64,000 bases of DNA from Frigidibacter sp. ROC022 (GCF_024723735.1 NZ_JANQDU010000003.1:822493-886492); one strand, 5' to 3'. Positions 53,901 through 63,460 are shown, counted from the stretch's first letter. Program-made: numbers and translations. Notes: generated from the letters alone by a model not told the origin.

Positions 53901-54682
53901 GACTCCTTGTTCATGCGCCGGGTGAACCGTTCGGCCCAGAGGCCGATGGCAGCGGTCAGGACCAGGGCGACGGTCGCGATGGCGTTGATTTCCGGGGACA
54001 TGCCCGATTTCAGCTTGGCGAAGATCAGCACCGGCAGCGTCGGCTTGTAGCCGCCGAGGAAGAACGATCGCACGAAATCGTCGAAGCTGAGCAGCAGGCA
54101 GAAGATGCTGGCGCCCAGGATCGCCGGGACCAGATAGGGCAGGGTGATCCGCAGGAAGGCGACGATCGGGTCGGCGCCCAGGTCGCGCGCCGCCTCGATC
54201 TGGCTCTTCGGCATGGTCGAGAGCCGGGCCGAGACCACCAGCACCACGAAGGGCACGTTATGCACCGCATGGGCCCAGATGATCGCACCCATCCCGGGCT
54301 CGATTCCCAGCATCCGGGCATAGATGCGAAAGGCGATGGCCGAGATGATCCCCGGCACCAGCGCCGGAAGGATGGTCAGCCCGAACAGCGCCGCCCGGCC
54401 AAAGAACTTGCGCCCCTCCAGCAGCACCGCGATCCAGGTGCCGACCGCGACCGAGATCAGGGTCGACAGCACCGCGATGGCCACCGAATAGCCGAATGTG
54501 GCCAGCACCTCGGTATTGGCGAAGACGCCGGCATACCAGTCCAGCGTCCAGGACCGGATCGGGAAGCCGATGAACTTGCTGTCCTTGAAGCCCATCATGA
54601 TCATCAGGACCAGCGGCACGAAGACGTAGAGCACGAAGGCCCAGTAGACGCAGGACAGCAGGATGCGGTTGCCGCGGTTCAT
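53897..54682 (-). CDS. Polyamine-type ABC transporter permease (PotC-like)
   Basis: The 261-residue membrane protein has six predicted helices and the PotC contact loop QIEAARDLGADPIVAFLRITLPYLVPAI. It overlaps both neighbours by 4 nt. A longer frame to 55132 lies within the PotB-like gene and is rejected. Confidence 0.94.
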   Translation of the reverse strand: MNRGNRILLSCVYWAFVLYVFVPLVLMIMMGFKDSKFIGFPIRSWTLDWYAGVFANTEVLATFGYSVAIAVLSTLISVAVGTWIAVLLEGRKFFGRAALFGLTILPALVPGIISAIAFRIYARMLGIEPGMGAIIWAHAVHNVPFVVLVVSARLSTMPKSQIEAARDLGADPIVAFLRITLPYLVPAILGASIFCLLLSFDDFVRSFFLGGYKPTLPVLIFAKLKSGMSPEINAIATVALVLTAAIGLWAERFTRRMNKES

Positions 54683-55665
54683 TTCGTGTCTCCCTTGCGC
54701 AGAGAGTTCATCAGCTTCTGGAATATCCCGGTCAGGACCAGCGCCGCCGCGAACATGATCGTCGCAAAGGCCGCGCCGGTGGGCCATTGGTCGCCCGCGA
54801 CATGGAAGAAGCCGGCAATGGTTTCGGCAAAGACGGTTGTGGACGGCCCGCCCAGCAGCACCGGCGTCGCGTAGAAGCCGGTGGAGATCAGGAAGACCAG
54901 CGTGCAGCCCGAAGAGATGCCTTCGAGGGTCAGCGGCAACGTCACCCGGCGGAACCGGGTCCAGGCTCCGGCGCCTAGGTCGGCGGCGGCCTCGTTGTAG
55001 CTCTTGGGGAGTTTCTCCAGCGCCGAGTAGAGCGGCAACAGCATGTAGAGCGCGGTCAGATAGACGATGCCGACGCCCATGGAGAAACTGGTGTACATGA
55101 AGGGGATCGGGCGGTCGATCAGGCCGATCCATTTCAGCACCATGTTCACCGCGCCGGTGTTGCCGAGCAGGATCATGATCGCATAGGTGCGCACCACCTC
55201 GCCGACCCAGAACGGGATCAGCAACAGCAGAAGCATAAGCACCTGGTTCTTGCGGCTGACATGGCGGGCCAGGAAATAGGCCACCGGATAGGTCAGGATC
55301 AGGGTGCAGAAGGTGAATACCCCGGCAAAGATCAGGGTCCGGAAGAACGGCTGCCAGAAGATCCGGTCTCCGAAGAAGCGGGTGTAGTTCTGCAGGGTGA
55401 AATGCTGCTCGGTCCCCGGGGCGACCGGATAGGCATCGGTCAGGCTCACCCGCAGCATCTGCAGCATCGGCCCCAGGTGCTGGGTCAGGACCCAGATCAG
55501 CGGGAAGATGGCCAGGATCACGAACTGCCGGCGCGGCGAGGCCGTCAGGAAGGCGGTGAAGCCACGATAGAGCGGCCAGTTCGCCAGACGTCCCCAGAAG
55601 GTGCGCTCCCCCTGGCCGGCAATCTCGGCCTTGCTGAAGCTGCGCCCGGCTGCGTCATCACTCAT
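54679..55665 (-). CDS. Polyamine-type ABC transporter permease (PotB-like)
   Basis: The 328-residue permease has an extended N-terminal cytoplasmic segment (about 45 residues) before the first helix, and the contact loop KSYNEAAADLGAGAWTRFRRVTLPLTLEGI. It forms the channel with the PotC-like protein. Confidence 0.94.
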   Translation of the reverse strand: MSDDAAGRSFSKAEIAGQGERTFWGRLANWPLYRGFTAFLTASPRRQFVILAIFPLIWVLTQHLGPMLQMLRVSLTDAYPVAPGTEQHFTLQNYTRFFGDRIFWQPFFRTLIFAGVFTFCTLILTYPVAYFLARHVSRKNQVLMLLLLLIPFWVGEVVRTYAIMILLGNTGAVNMVLKWIGLIDRPIPFMYTSFSMGVGIVYLTALYMLLPLYSALEKLPKSYNEAAADLGAGAWTRFRRVTLPLTLEGISSGCTLVFLISTGFYATPVLLGGPSTTVFAETIAGFFHVAGDQWPTGAAFATIMFAAALVLTGIFQKLMNSLRKGDTK

Positions 55666-55697
55666 GTCGGGGGTCCTCTCCCTGCGCGGTCGTGGTG

Positions 55698-55725
55698 CCC
55701 GGTCCGCCGTTTCCGGCGGGCCGGG
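55698..55725 (-). terminator. Hairpin between binding-protein gene and PotB-like gene
   Basis: An 11-bp inverted repeat with one C/A mismatch in the minus-strand RNA (55698-55708 with 55715-55725) lies in the 76-nt gap after the binding-protein gene. It fits the pattern seen after all other binding-protein genes here. Confidence 0.45.
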
Positions 55726-55741
55726 TCGGGATTGATGAAGC

Positions 55742-56848
55742 TCAGGAGGCCTTGATGGCTTCGACCGCGGGGTCGATGAGCTTGTATTTCATGTCGTTGG
55801 CCTCGGCGCGGAAGAACTGGAGATTGGCCAGCTGCTCTTCCGGGAAGGAGGTCGATTTCTTCTCGATGTCGCTCAGGTACTCGGAGGCTCCCTTGTAGGT
55901 CGAGATGAAGCCGGAAGCCTTGGTCATCGAGGCGCCGATCTCGGGCGAGGCAAGGATCGCGTCGAGGAAGGTATAGGCATTGTCGAGGTTCGGCGCGTTG
56001 TTGGCGATGTTGAACGTGTAGACAAAGCCGTAGGAGCCTTCCTTCGGGATCGACATCGCCAGCGGGAAGCCGTCGTTGATCAGCGCCGCCGCCGGACCGT
56101 TCCAGCTTTGCGCCAGCGCGATGTCCTGGTTGACGAACATCTGCTGAACCTCGGCACCGCCGTCATAGTACTTCCGCACCAGCGGCTTCTTCTCGATCAG
56201 GTACTGCTTGACCTCTTCGACGATCTCCGCGGCCTTCGCCGGATCGTCCATATAGGCCACCATGTTGCCGTCATAGCCCATCTTCAGCATGACGATCGAC
56301 ATCATGTCCTGGATGACATAGGCGGTCTGGCCCTTGTACTTGTCCGAGAACAGCGTGTCCCAGGTCTCGGCTTCCTCGGGCGTCACCAGTTCGGTGTTGT
56401 AGGACAGGACCTCCATCCCGGACAGGATCGGCGCGCCCCATTTGTGGCCGTTGATCGTCGCCCAGTCGCTTTCCGAGAAGGTCGGGTTGATGGCGCCCCA
56501 GTTCTTCAGCCGGTCGGTGTCGAGCGGCGTCAGCAGGTCGCTGTCGATGAATTGCAGGAAGCGGTGCCCGGCGACGGTCATGATGTCCACCGAGGGGTTC
56601 GGCGCCTCGGCGGCCAGCAGGTTGAACTGCTTGCCCTGATCGTCGACCAGGCGGACGTTGACCTTGATCCCGGTCTCGGCCTCGAACTGCTCCTTGAAGG
56701 CCGTCGGGACGAATTCGTTGTAGGTCCAGATGTTCACTTCGCCACCGGCCGCATGGGCACGGCGCAGATACACCGGGCTGGCCAGGGCGGCACCGGACAT
56801 CGCGGCGGTGCCGATGAAATTCCGGCGGTTGAGGATGAGCTTGGTCAT
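55742..56848 (-). CDS. Polyamine-type ABC transporter substrate-binding protein (PotD/PotF-like)
   Basis: The 368-residue protein has a twin-arginine-like signal (LNRRNFIGTAAMSGAALASP, cut near 34) and the spermidine/putrescine-binding fold: NIWTYNEFVPTAFKEQFEAETGIKVNV, DIMTVAGHRFLQFIDSDLLTPLD and VQQMFVNQDIALAQSWNGPAAALI. The RRNF motif suggests Tat export, which is unusual but known for this family in alphaproteobacteria. Its neighbour is an opine-dehydrogenase-like gene, so the ligand may be an opine or an amino-acid conjugate. Confidence 0.92.
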   Translation of the reverse strand: MTKLILNRRNFIGTAAMSGAALASPVYLRRAHAAGGEVNIWTYNEFVPTAFKEQFEAETGIKVNVRLVDDQGKQFNLLAAEAPNPSVDIMTVAGHRFLQFIDSDLLTPLDTDRLKNWGAINPTFSESDWATINGHKWGAPILSGMEVLSYNTELVTPEEAETWDTLFSDKYKGQTAYVIQDMMSIVMLKMGYDGNMVAYMDDPAKAAEIVEEVKQYLIEKKPLVRKYYDGGAEVQQMFVNQDIALAQSWNGPAAALINDGFPLAMSIPKEGSYGFVYTFNIANNAPNLDNAYTFLDAILASPEIGASMTKASGFISTYKGASEYLSDIEKKSTSFPEEQLANLQFFRAEANDMKYKLIDPAVEAIKAS

Positions 56849-56896
56849 GTGAGGCGTCTCCTTGTTGCTTCAGTTCGTTTCCGTATCAGTTATTGT

Positions 56897-58003
56897 TCAC
56901 GACGCCACAGGGGGCGTCGTCCGCAGCATTCCGGTACGGGCGGCCTGCCGCAGATCGTCCAGGCCGAAGCGGTCCAGCTCCAGCGCATTGAGCAGCGTGT
57001 TCTCGGCGGCGAAGTCGCGGCCGTACATCGCTGAAAAGATGTCGATTCCCGCCTGATGCAGCACCGCCGGACGGCCCGCAAGACGGCCAAGGACGGCGGT
57101 CAGCTGCAGACCGTAGGGGACATCCTCGGTGACATAGCGGCTGTCGGCCGTGGCCGGACCGGTGCCTCCGTTGCCGAGGGCGTGCATCTGCTGGTTCATC
57201 TCCGAGATCGAGGCGACCGGGACATGAAAACTCAGGTGGAAATGCTCGAAGATGGTCTTGACCTCCAGCCCGAGCGCCTCGGCGATGGCCAGGCGTTCGA
57301 GGTCGAGCTGCTCCAGCAGCCGCCCAACCTTGGGGGTCACGTTCTGACCCTGGCTCCAGGTCTCGCCGCGCTCCATCCGTGTGATGTTGCCCAGGGCGAT
57401 TCCCATGTGGTTTTGCGGGTTGAGGTTCGACAGCGAGATCGCCAGCAATCCGTCGCGGGGCTGGAACCGGTCTCCGAACAGGCGCCGGCAGATCGCCAGG
57501 GCACAGTCCGAGCGGGTGTCCGGCACGGTGCAGAGATCGACCCGGCTGCGCACGGTATTGACGTTGACCGTCGGCCCTTCCTGTCGCCGCCCGGTGACGA
57601 CGGTGGTGCCCCAGGCGGTGATCGGCGCCTGAACGCCCCGCGCCGCGAGCATCTGCATCAGGTAGACGGCACCCAGCGAGGCATGGGAGGAAATGATGAC
57701 ATGCTGGCCGTCGCGGATATGCGGCGCCAGCGCGTCCATCGCGGCCTTGTGGCCATAGGCGGGCAGGGCGATCAGCAGCAGGTCGTTCTCGTCCGCCAGT
57801 TGCCGGGCCGTGTCCGCGATCCCCGGCGCAAACCGGGTCTCGACGGCGCCACCGGCGGTCAGCGGGGCGTCCTTCAGCGGCGCGGTTCCCGCCCCCGAAG
57901 GCGACCAGAGCATCGGTGCATGGCCATTGTCATGCAGCAGCGCTGCCGTGGCGAAGGCGATGGAGCCGGCTCCGGCAATGCCGACACGGATCGGGTCGCT
58001 CAT
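56897..58003 (-). CDS. NAD/NADP octopine/nopaline dehydrogenase family protein
   Basis: The 368-residue protein has an N-terminal Rossmann strand (VGIAGAGSIAFATAALLHDNGH) and the octopine/nopaline dehydrogenase C-terminal domain with LNPQNHMGIALGNITRMERGE, containing the likely catalytic histidine. The family condenses or splits an amino acid and an alpha-keto acid. With a polyamine/opine-type importer next to it, oxidative cleavage of an imported opine is the simplest reading (inference). It overlaps the CMD gene by 4 nt. Confidence 0.9.
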   Translation of the reverse strand: MSDPIRVGIAGAGSIAFATAALLHDNGHAPMLWSPSGAGTAPLKDAPLTAGGAVETRFAPGIADTARQLADENDLLLIALPAYGHKAAMDALAPHIRDGQHVIISSHASLGAVYLMQMLAARGVQAPITAWGTTVVTGRRQEGPTVNVNTVRSRVDLCTVPDTRSDCALAICRRLFGDRFQPRDGLLAISLSNLNPQNHMGIALGNITRMERGETWSQGQNVTPKVGRLLEQLDLERLAIAEALGLEVKTIFEHFHLSFHVPVASISEMNQQMHALGNGGTGPATADSRYVTEDVPYGLQLTAVLGRLAGRPAVLHQAGIDIFSAMYGRDFAAENTLLNALELDRFGLDDLRQAARTGMLRTTPPVAS

Positions 58004-58587
58004 GCCTGGACCTCCTGGCGTACCGGGTCGCCCAGCACATGCATCAGCCGGTTGGCCCAGCCGAACAGCGCCGCGGACAGGATCAGGTCGAGGATCTCGG
58101 CATCCGAAAGGCCGGCGTCGCGCAGCGCCTGCATGTCCTCGGGCCCGGCAGTGGGCGGCGCTTCGGCGGCCTTGCGGGCAAAGTCGAAGATCGCCCGGTC
58201 GCGGGGGCCGAGATCGGCCTTCTCGCCCTTGGCGAACAACTCGTCCGTGACGCTGGTGTCCTTTTCCAGCTTGGCATGGCGGTCGGCATGGACGGCGGCG
58301 CAATAGATGCAGCGGTTCACCATCGAGGCCGCCAGCGCACTCAATTCGCGCTCGGCCCGCGACATGCCGCCCCGGTCATACATGATCGCGTTGAACAGAG
58401 GCGAGCGAACGCTGAGGCTTTCGACATCATGCGCCAGCGTCAGCACATAATCCGAGACCTTGGTGTTCGAAGGCGTGACCTGCAGGGCGTCGAGCTGGTC
58501 CTGCGTCGCCTCGGCCAGGTTCACCGGGGTGACGCGCGGCTGCCAATGCGGCACATTGCGGGTGAATTTGTGGATCACGCGGCTCAT
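58000..58587 (-). CDS. Carboxymuconolactone decarboxylase/AhpD-like protein with CxxC
   Basis: The 195-residue all-helical protein has the CMD/AhpD core with the redox motif CIYCAAVHADRHAKL (CxxC followed by His), the peroxidase-related family pattern, and FARKAAEAPPTAG in the second helix pair. It may reduce hydroperoxides or act on a lactone. Overlaps on both sides by 4 nt. Confidence 0.88.
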   Translation of the reverse strand: MSRVIHKFTRNVPHWQPRVTPVNLAEATQDQLDALQVTPSNTKVSDYVLTLAHDVESLSVRSPLFNAIMYDRGGMSRAERELSALAASMVNRCIYCAAVHADRHAKLEKDTSVTDELFAKGEKADLGPRDRAIFDFARKAAEAPPTAGPEDMQALRDAGLSDAEILDLILSAALFGWANRLMHVLGDPVRQEVQA

Positions 58588-59066
58588 GCGGCGGCTCCGT
58601 TCATCAGGCGCAGCCCCGAGATCACCCGCAGCTGATAGGCCAGGAAAGCGACCAGTTCGCAGAGTCGGACGATATCGGCATCGGCGAAGCCGGCGGCCTG
58701 AAGCCCCGAGATATCCGCGCCGGCAATGTCGCGGGTCTGGTTGGCCGCCTTGTCGACAAAGGCCAGGATGACCGAAAGTTCCTGCTCGGCCCCGTCGCTG
58801 GCCGGATCGGCCAGCGCCGCGTATTGCCCGGCCGCGGCGCCATGATGGGCCGCCAGTGCCTCATCCCCGGCGAGCCGCGCCACCCGCGCCGCAAGCGCGG
58901 AGCGCAGATCATGTCCGAAGGCGCCGAAATCCTTCGGCCGCAGCACCGCGTCTTCGGCGGCCTGGGTCATCTCGATGATCTTGCTTCGCGCCGTCACGGC
59001 CTCGGCCACGGGTCCGTCGCGGCCGACTCCGGCAAGGCGCAAAAGGCTGGTGTCGAAAATGCTCAT
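58584..59066 (-). CDS. CMD-domain-like protein lacking the CxxC motif
   Basis: The 160-residue helical protein resembles the CMD fold (AELSVILAFVDKAANQ- and GLQAAGFADADIVRLCELVAF-type helices) but has only one cysteine, so it cannot have the AhpD-type redox pair. It lies directly upstream of the CxxC copy in a 4-nt overlap. A heteromeric complex of one active and one structural subunit is plausible. Confidence 0.75.
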   Translation of the reverse strand: MSIFDTSLLRLAGVGRDGPVAEAVTARSKIIEMTQAAEDAVLRPKDFGAFGHDLRSALAARVARLAGDEALAAHHGAAAGQYAALADPASDGAEQELSVILAFVDKAANQTRDIAGADISGLQAAGFADADIVRLCELVAFLAYQLRVISGLRLMNGAAA

Positions 59067-60553
59067 GCGATCTGGTCTTCCCGTTCCGGTTGGCTGGCCC
59101 CGAGTTCGCTCGGACGCCATTCGTCACCCTGCAATTCGGGTGTGTCATAGTCCTGCAGGCCCTGCCAGTGCGACGGCAGGTCCTCGCGGTAGAGCGTCGC
59201 CGCCAGGGCGCGCGACAACCAGGCGGCGCCTTCGCTGATCCCGGGGATATCGCCGCTGATCTTGCCGAGGCTGGCCGAGGCACCATAGTTGAAACAATAG
59301 ACATTGCGTAGCCAGGGGGCCTTTCCAGGGGTCTTCTCGCGGAAGGTGAAGTCCGGGTTCAGATAGGGAAACTGCCCCAGATCCCGGGACTGTTCGTCTT
59401 CCGGAGGCGTGTAGACATCCTGCCAGAGCAGGATTTCCCCCGCCGTGTCGCCGAACTCGGTCCGGGCCATCGGGTCGATGACAAAGCCGGTGCCGAGGAT
59501 CACATAGTCGGCCTCGTAGGACGTGCCGTCGGCGAAATGCACCAGCGCCGCGTCGCCCTTTTCTTCGATCCGCGTGGTGGATTTGCCAAAGTGGAAATAG
59601 GCGTTCGGATGGCGGCTGACCCGCAGGGTCGAGCCGCGCGGCGCCGGGGTCTGGGTGGCGAAACTGTATTGCATGAAGCGCCAGCGCCATTCGTCGGGCA
59701 ACTCGGGGTAGCCGGCGGTAAAGCCGAAACAGCCGATCCCCATCATCTTGTTGATCGTCGGCATCTCCTTGCGCCGGATCAGGTGCCGGACCTCGGCGGC
59801 GCCATGCTCCAGCGCCTCGGCCGCATTGTCCACCGCCGAGGCTCCGACGCCGATCACCGCCACCCGCTTGTCCTTCAGCGCGTCAAAGTCGATCTCGTCG
59901 GCGCTGTGGGCCCAGAGACGGCGCGGCAGGTCCCGCACGAAGCCCGGAATGTTCGGCCCGCCGGTGCCGTCGCGGCCGGTGGCGAAGATCAGCTTGCGGG
60001 TCAGGATGCTGCCGCTCTCGGAACCGGAAAGGGTCAGCCGCAGCAGATCGCCCTCGGGCTCGACATGATCGACGGAAATCCCGTTCTCGACCGGTATTTC
60101 CAGCGCCTTGCGGTACCAGATCAGATAGTCCATCCACATCGGCCGCGGGATCTTGTCGAGCGCCTCCCAGGCCTCGCTGCCATGCTGTGCCCGATACCAT
60201 GCCTGGAAGGTCAGCGACCCCATCCCGAAGGCCGGACCGGTCAGCACCTTGGGAGAGCGCAGGGTTTCCATCCTTGCATAGTTGAGCCAGGGCCCCTCGC
60301 GCCCCGCCTCGGCACGGTCGAGAACACGGATGTTGCGGATGCCGGCGGTCGTGAGCGCCAGCCAGGCGACCATGCCGCACATGCCGCCGCCGATGATGAC
60401 CACATCCGTCACGCCCTCGCGCTGCGGCACCCAGTCCTTGCCGGGATAGCAAAGGAAGGCGAGTTCTTCGCGGAGCCGGGCCTCGAGCTCGGGCAGGCCC
60501 TTGGCGTCGATGGGTGACGGATCTTTTGCGTGCTGGGAGGTCATCTTGTGCAA
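59063..60553 (-). CDS. Flavin-dependent monooxygenase-like NAD(P)/FAD oxidoreductase
   Basis: The 496-residue protein has an FAD-binding GxGxxG in VVIIGGGMCGMVAWLAL (about residue 50), a second nucleotide motif VAVIGVGASAVDNAAEAL (about 240) and LGTGFVIDP, the arrangement of class B flavin monooxygenases. It may hydroxylate an amine nitrogen or a ring. The start is taken as TTG at 60553, which has AAAGG about 7 nt upstream; an ATG at 60544 is possible. First gene of the opine/polyamine-type operon, 21 nt after the MFS gene. Confidence 0.87.
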   Translation of the reverse strand: MHKMTSQHAKDPSPIDAKGLPELEARLREELAFLCYPGKDWVPQREGVTDVVIIGGGMCGMVAWLALTTAGIRNIRVLDRAEAGREGPWLNYARMETLRSPKVLTGPAFGMGSLTFQAWYRAQHGSEAWEALDKIPRPMWMDYLIWYRKALEIPVENGISVDHVEPEGDLLRLTLSGSESGSILTRKLIFATGRDGTGGPNIPGFVRDLPRRLWAHSADEIDFDALKDKRVAVIGVGASAVDNAAEALEHGAAEVRHLIRRKEMPTINKMMGIGCFGFTAGYPELPDEWRWRFMQYSFATQTPAPRGSTLRVSRHPNAYFHFGKSTTRIEEKGDAALVHFADGTSYEADYVILGTGFVIDPMARTEFGDTAGEILLWQDVYTPPEDEQSRDLGQFPYLNPDFTFREKTPGKAPWLRNVYCFNYGASASLGKISGDIPGISEGAAWLSRALAATLYREDLPSHWQGLQDYDTPELQGDEWRPSELGASQPEREDQIA

Positions 60554-60574
60554 AACTCGCCTTTCAGTAGGAAA

Positions 60575-61912
60575 TCATATGGCGCTCTGGCGCCAGGACG
60601 GATGCAGGTCGTCTATGCGGAAATCATGCACGTGACGATGCTGGCGGCCCAGTGCCGGAACCGCATGCAGATGCGGGTGATCCTCGGGCAGGTCAGGATG
60701 AACATGCGGCCGCTGCAGCGGATCATGCGCCGGCCAGACCGTCATCGCCATCAACGCGATCGTGGCGCTCAGCGCCGCCAGCATCAGCAGCGCCGGCTCC
60801 AGCGAGACGGCCCCGGCCAGCCAACCGGCCAGCGGATAGGCGACCAGCCAGCCGGCGTGGCTGAGCGAGAACTGTGCCGCAAAGACCGCGGCCCGGTCGG
60901 CGCGTGTGGCGGATCGCGTGATGACCAGCCCGCCGGGGGTGAGGACCAGCGAGGAGGTGGCCCCGAACAACAGCCAGATCGGCGCCAGCGCCGGCAAGGG
61001 CAGGGCGGGCAGAAGCGCGAAGGTCGCGCCGGTGGCGGCAAAGCCGAAGGCCCCGGTCAGCATCGCTTGCCGCTCGCCGATCCGCTTCAGCAGCCGCGGC
61101 ATGAAGATCGCCCCGCTCGCCGCGCCGATCCCGTAGCAGGCCATCAGCAACGGATAGAACCGCTCGGCATTCCCCAGTCGCGCCCCGGCATAGACCACCG
61201 TGTTGACCAGCACCCAGGCCATCGAGACCGAGAGCGCGAGGTTCAGCAGGAACAGGCCGCGCAGCCGCGGCGTATGGGCATAGATGCGCATGCCCCGCAG
61301 CGCCCGGGTCAGGAACGGCCCCTTGACGGCCGTCTCGCCGCGCGCCGGGAACCGGATGCTCAGAAGCGCCAGGACCGAGCCGAGAAAGGCCAGCGCCGCG
61401 GCAAGGAACAGGGCTTCCCCGGTGACGACGTTCAGCACCGCCGCCGCGATCACCGGGCTCAGCACCGCTTCCATCGTATAGGCGATCCGCGACCAGGCCA
61501 GTGCCTTGGTATAGCTTTCCTCTTCCGGAAGAACGTCCGGGATCACCGACTGGAACAGCGGCGTGAAGCCGGCCGCCAGCACGAAGAAGGCAAAGGCCAG
61601 CACCGCCACATGCCAGATTTCGGTCGACAGCCCCATCGGCAGCAACAGGAGCATCCGGCCGAAATCCAGCGATACCATTGCCCGCTTGCGCGGGACATTG
61701 GCCAGAAGCGTCTCGGCCAGCGGCGCCAGCAGCACATAGGCCACCATCTTCAGCGCCAGCAGGAACCCCAGCAGCGTTCCGCCCGCCGCCGCGCCGCCGA
61801 TCCGGTAGGCCGCCAGCGACAGCGCGACGGTCAGCAGGCCGACGCCGAGCAGCGAACAGATCTGGGCCGCGAACAGGCGGCGAAAGGTGGGATTGGACAG
61901 CGGGCTGCTCAC
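60575..61912 (-). CDS. MFS transporter with His-rich C-terminal tail
   Basis: The 445-residue membrane protein has about 12 hydrophobic segments, the MFS loop LAETLLANVPRKRAMVSLDFGRM, and a cytoplasmic tail with many histidines (PHVHPDLPEDHPHLH and QHRHVHDF, about residues 400-440), a feature recurring in this family in Rhodobacterales, possibly metal binding. Start GTG 61912 overlaps the aminotransferase-fold gene by 4 nt. Substrate unknown; export or uptake of an amino-acid-like compound is plausible. Confidence 0.87.
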   Translation of the reverse strand: MSSPLSNPTFRRLFAAQICSLLGVGLLTVALSLAAYRIGGAAAGGTLLGFLLALKMVAYVLLAPLAETLLANVPRKRAMVSLDFGRMLLLLPMGLSTEIWHVAVLAFAFFVLAAGFTPLFQSVIPDVLPEEESYTKALAWSRIAYTMEAVLSPVIAAAVLNVVTGEALFLAAALAFLGSVLALLSIRFPARGETAVKGPFLTRALRGMRIYAHTPRLRGLFLLNLALSVSMAWVLVNTVVYAGARLGNAERFYPLLMACYGIGAASGAIFMPRLLKRIGERQAMLTGAFGFAATGATFALLPALPLPALAPIWLLFGATSSLVLTPGGLVITRSATRADRAAVFAAQFSLSHAGWLVAYPLAGWLAGAVSLEPALLMLAALSATIALMAMTVWPAHDPLQRPHVHPDLPEDHPHLHAVPALGRQHRHVHDFRIDDLHPSWRQSAI

Positions 61913-63369
61913 GAGGCGAGGCTTTCTGCGCCGGAGGCGACCGGTTGGAAACGGGCGGTTTCGGGATCGGCGCGGTAGGAATTGCCGTATTGTGCCGCAT
62001 CCGAGGCAAGATTGTCCACCGCCGCAATGATCAAATCGGCCTTCTCGTCGGTCAGCAGCGCCGAGAGGTTGAGCCGCACCCAGCCCGGTTTCTCCAGCTC
62101 TTCGCCGCGCAGGATGGCGTCGCGCATCTGCCGCGAGCGGTCCTGGTCCAGTCCCAGAAGGCGATGCGCGTAGGAGCCGGCACAGGCACAGCCGCCGCGC
62201 GCCTGAACCCCGTGGACATCGCTGAGAAGCCGGGTGAACAACTGGTGATGGACATGGCCGCCCATGCCGTCGCCGATCCGGAAGGAAAAGATCGGCAGCG
62301 CCTCGGCGTCGCGCCGGCCCAGCAGCTCGATCCGGGGATTGCCGTCCCAGACCGCCAGCGCCCGGGCCCGCAGCTCTGCCTGGCGCCGGTCCAGCCAGTC
62401 CTGCCCCAGGGCCTCCTTCAGCAGCATGGCCAGCGCGGCGCGGATATCGCCGGTCACGTTCGGGGTGCCGCCTTCCTCGCGCTCGCTCAGCTGCCGGGAA
62501 TAGACCTGGTCCCAGGGCGAGACGAAGCTGACGGTGCCGCCGCCGGGCAGGGTCGGGGTGCGGCGGCGGGCAATGGCGTCGCGCAGGATCATCACGCCCG
62601 AGGCGCCGGGACCGCCGGGGAACTTGTGCGGCGAAAACACGATCGCGTCCTTGGCGGCATCGGTTCCGGCCCGCATGTCCATCTCGACATAGGGGGCGGC
62701 GCAGCCGTAGTCCCAGATCGCCAGGGCGCCGTGCCGCCGGAGCATCCGGGTGACCGCATCGGTGTCGGTCAGGATGCCGGTGACATTCGAGGCCGCCGAG
62801 AAGGCCCCGACGATCAGATCGGCGCCCTGCGCCTCGGCCAGGGCCTGTTCCAGCGCCCCCATGTCCGGACCGCCGCCGGCGCCTTCCGGGATTTCGATCG
62901 TGGTGGCGCCGCTCTCGCGCCAGGGCAGCAGGTTCGAGTGATGCTCGTAGGGGCCGACAAGCACCACCGCCCTGCCGCCCTGCGCCAGCACGCCGGGGAT
63001 GTCGAGCAGGCCGACGATCCGGTTCAGCCCGGCGGTGGAGCCGGCCCCGGTGAAGACCACGCTCGTCGCCGCATCGGCACCGGTCATCCGGGCGATCTCG
63101 GCCCGCGCGGCCTCTCGCAGCCGGGTCGTGTAGGCGCCGCAGAACGATGCCTGGGTATGGCTGTTGGCGTAATAGGGCAGCACCTTGTCGCGGATGAAAT
63201 CCTCGACCTGCAACAGGCCGCGGCCCGAGGCGACATAATCTGCATAGAGCAATCTGCGCGGGCCGAAGGGGCCTTCGATCTGCACCCCGTCCCCGATCAG
63301 CCCGGACCGTATCCGGGCCGGAAGGTCGGGACCGGCCAGCGATGCCTTGAACTCGTCCAGTGGCGACAT
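61909..63369 (-). CDS. Aminotransferase class V-fold PLP enzyme (cysteine desulfurase-like)
   Basis: The 486-residue fold-type I protein has the PLP-lysine motif FSPHKFPGGPGASGVMIL, the VVFTGAGSTAGLNRIV cofactor loop, HHSNLLPWRES and IWDYGCAAPYVE. A cysteine-rich loop (ARGGCACAGSYAHRLLG) sits where cysteine desulfurases have their active-site Cys. It is longer than typical NifS/SufS proteins (about 400), so another class V reaction such as racemisation or elimination is possible. Located divergent to the Lrp-like regulator, which probably controls it. Confidence 0.88.
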   Translation of the reverse strand: MSPLDEFKASLAGPDLPARIRSGLIGDGVQIEGPFGPRRLLYADYVASGRGLLQVEDFIRDKVLPYYANSHTQASFCGAYTTRLREAARAEIARMTGADAATSVVFTGAGSTAGLNRIVGLLDIPGVLAQGGRAVVLVGPYEHHSNLLPWRESGATTIEIPEGAGGGPDMGALEQALAEAQGADLIVGAFSAASNVTGILTDTDAVTRMLRRHGALAIWDYGCAAPYVEMDMRAGTDAAKDAIVFSPHKFPGGPGASGVMILRDAIARRRTPTLPGGGTVSFVSPWDQVYSRQLSEREEGGTPNVTGDIRAALAMLLKEALGQDWLDRRQAELRARALAVWDGNPRIELLGRRDAEALPIFSFRIGDGMGGHVHHQLFTRLLSDVHGVQARGGCACAGSYAHRLLGLDQDRSRQMRDAILRGEELEKPGWVRLNLSALLTDEKADLIIAAVDNLASDAAQYGNSYRADPETARFQPVASGAESLAS

Positions 63370-63460
63370 GCCTGCTCCGTTGCTGTCGTTGGCTACGGGG
63401 GCAAGATTGGCACAGACTGCCGTGTAAACCTTACCTATCTTAACCTTGTGGTGACAAAAA

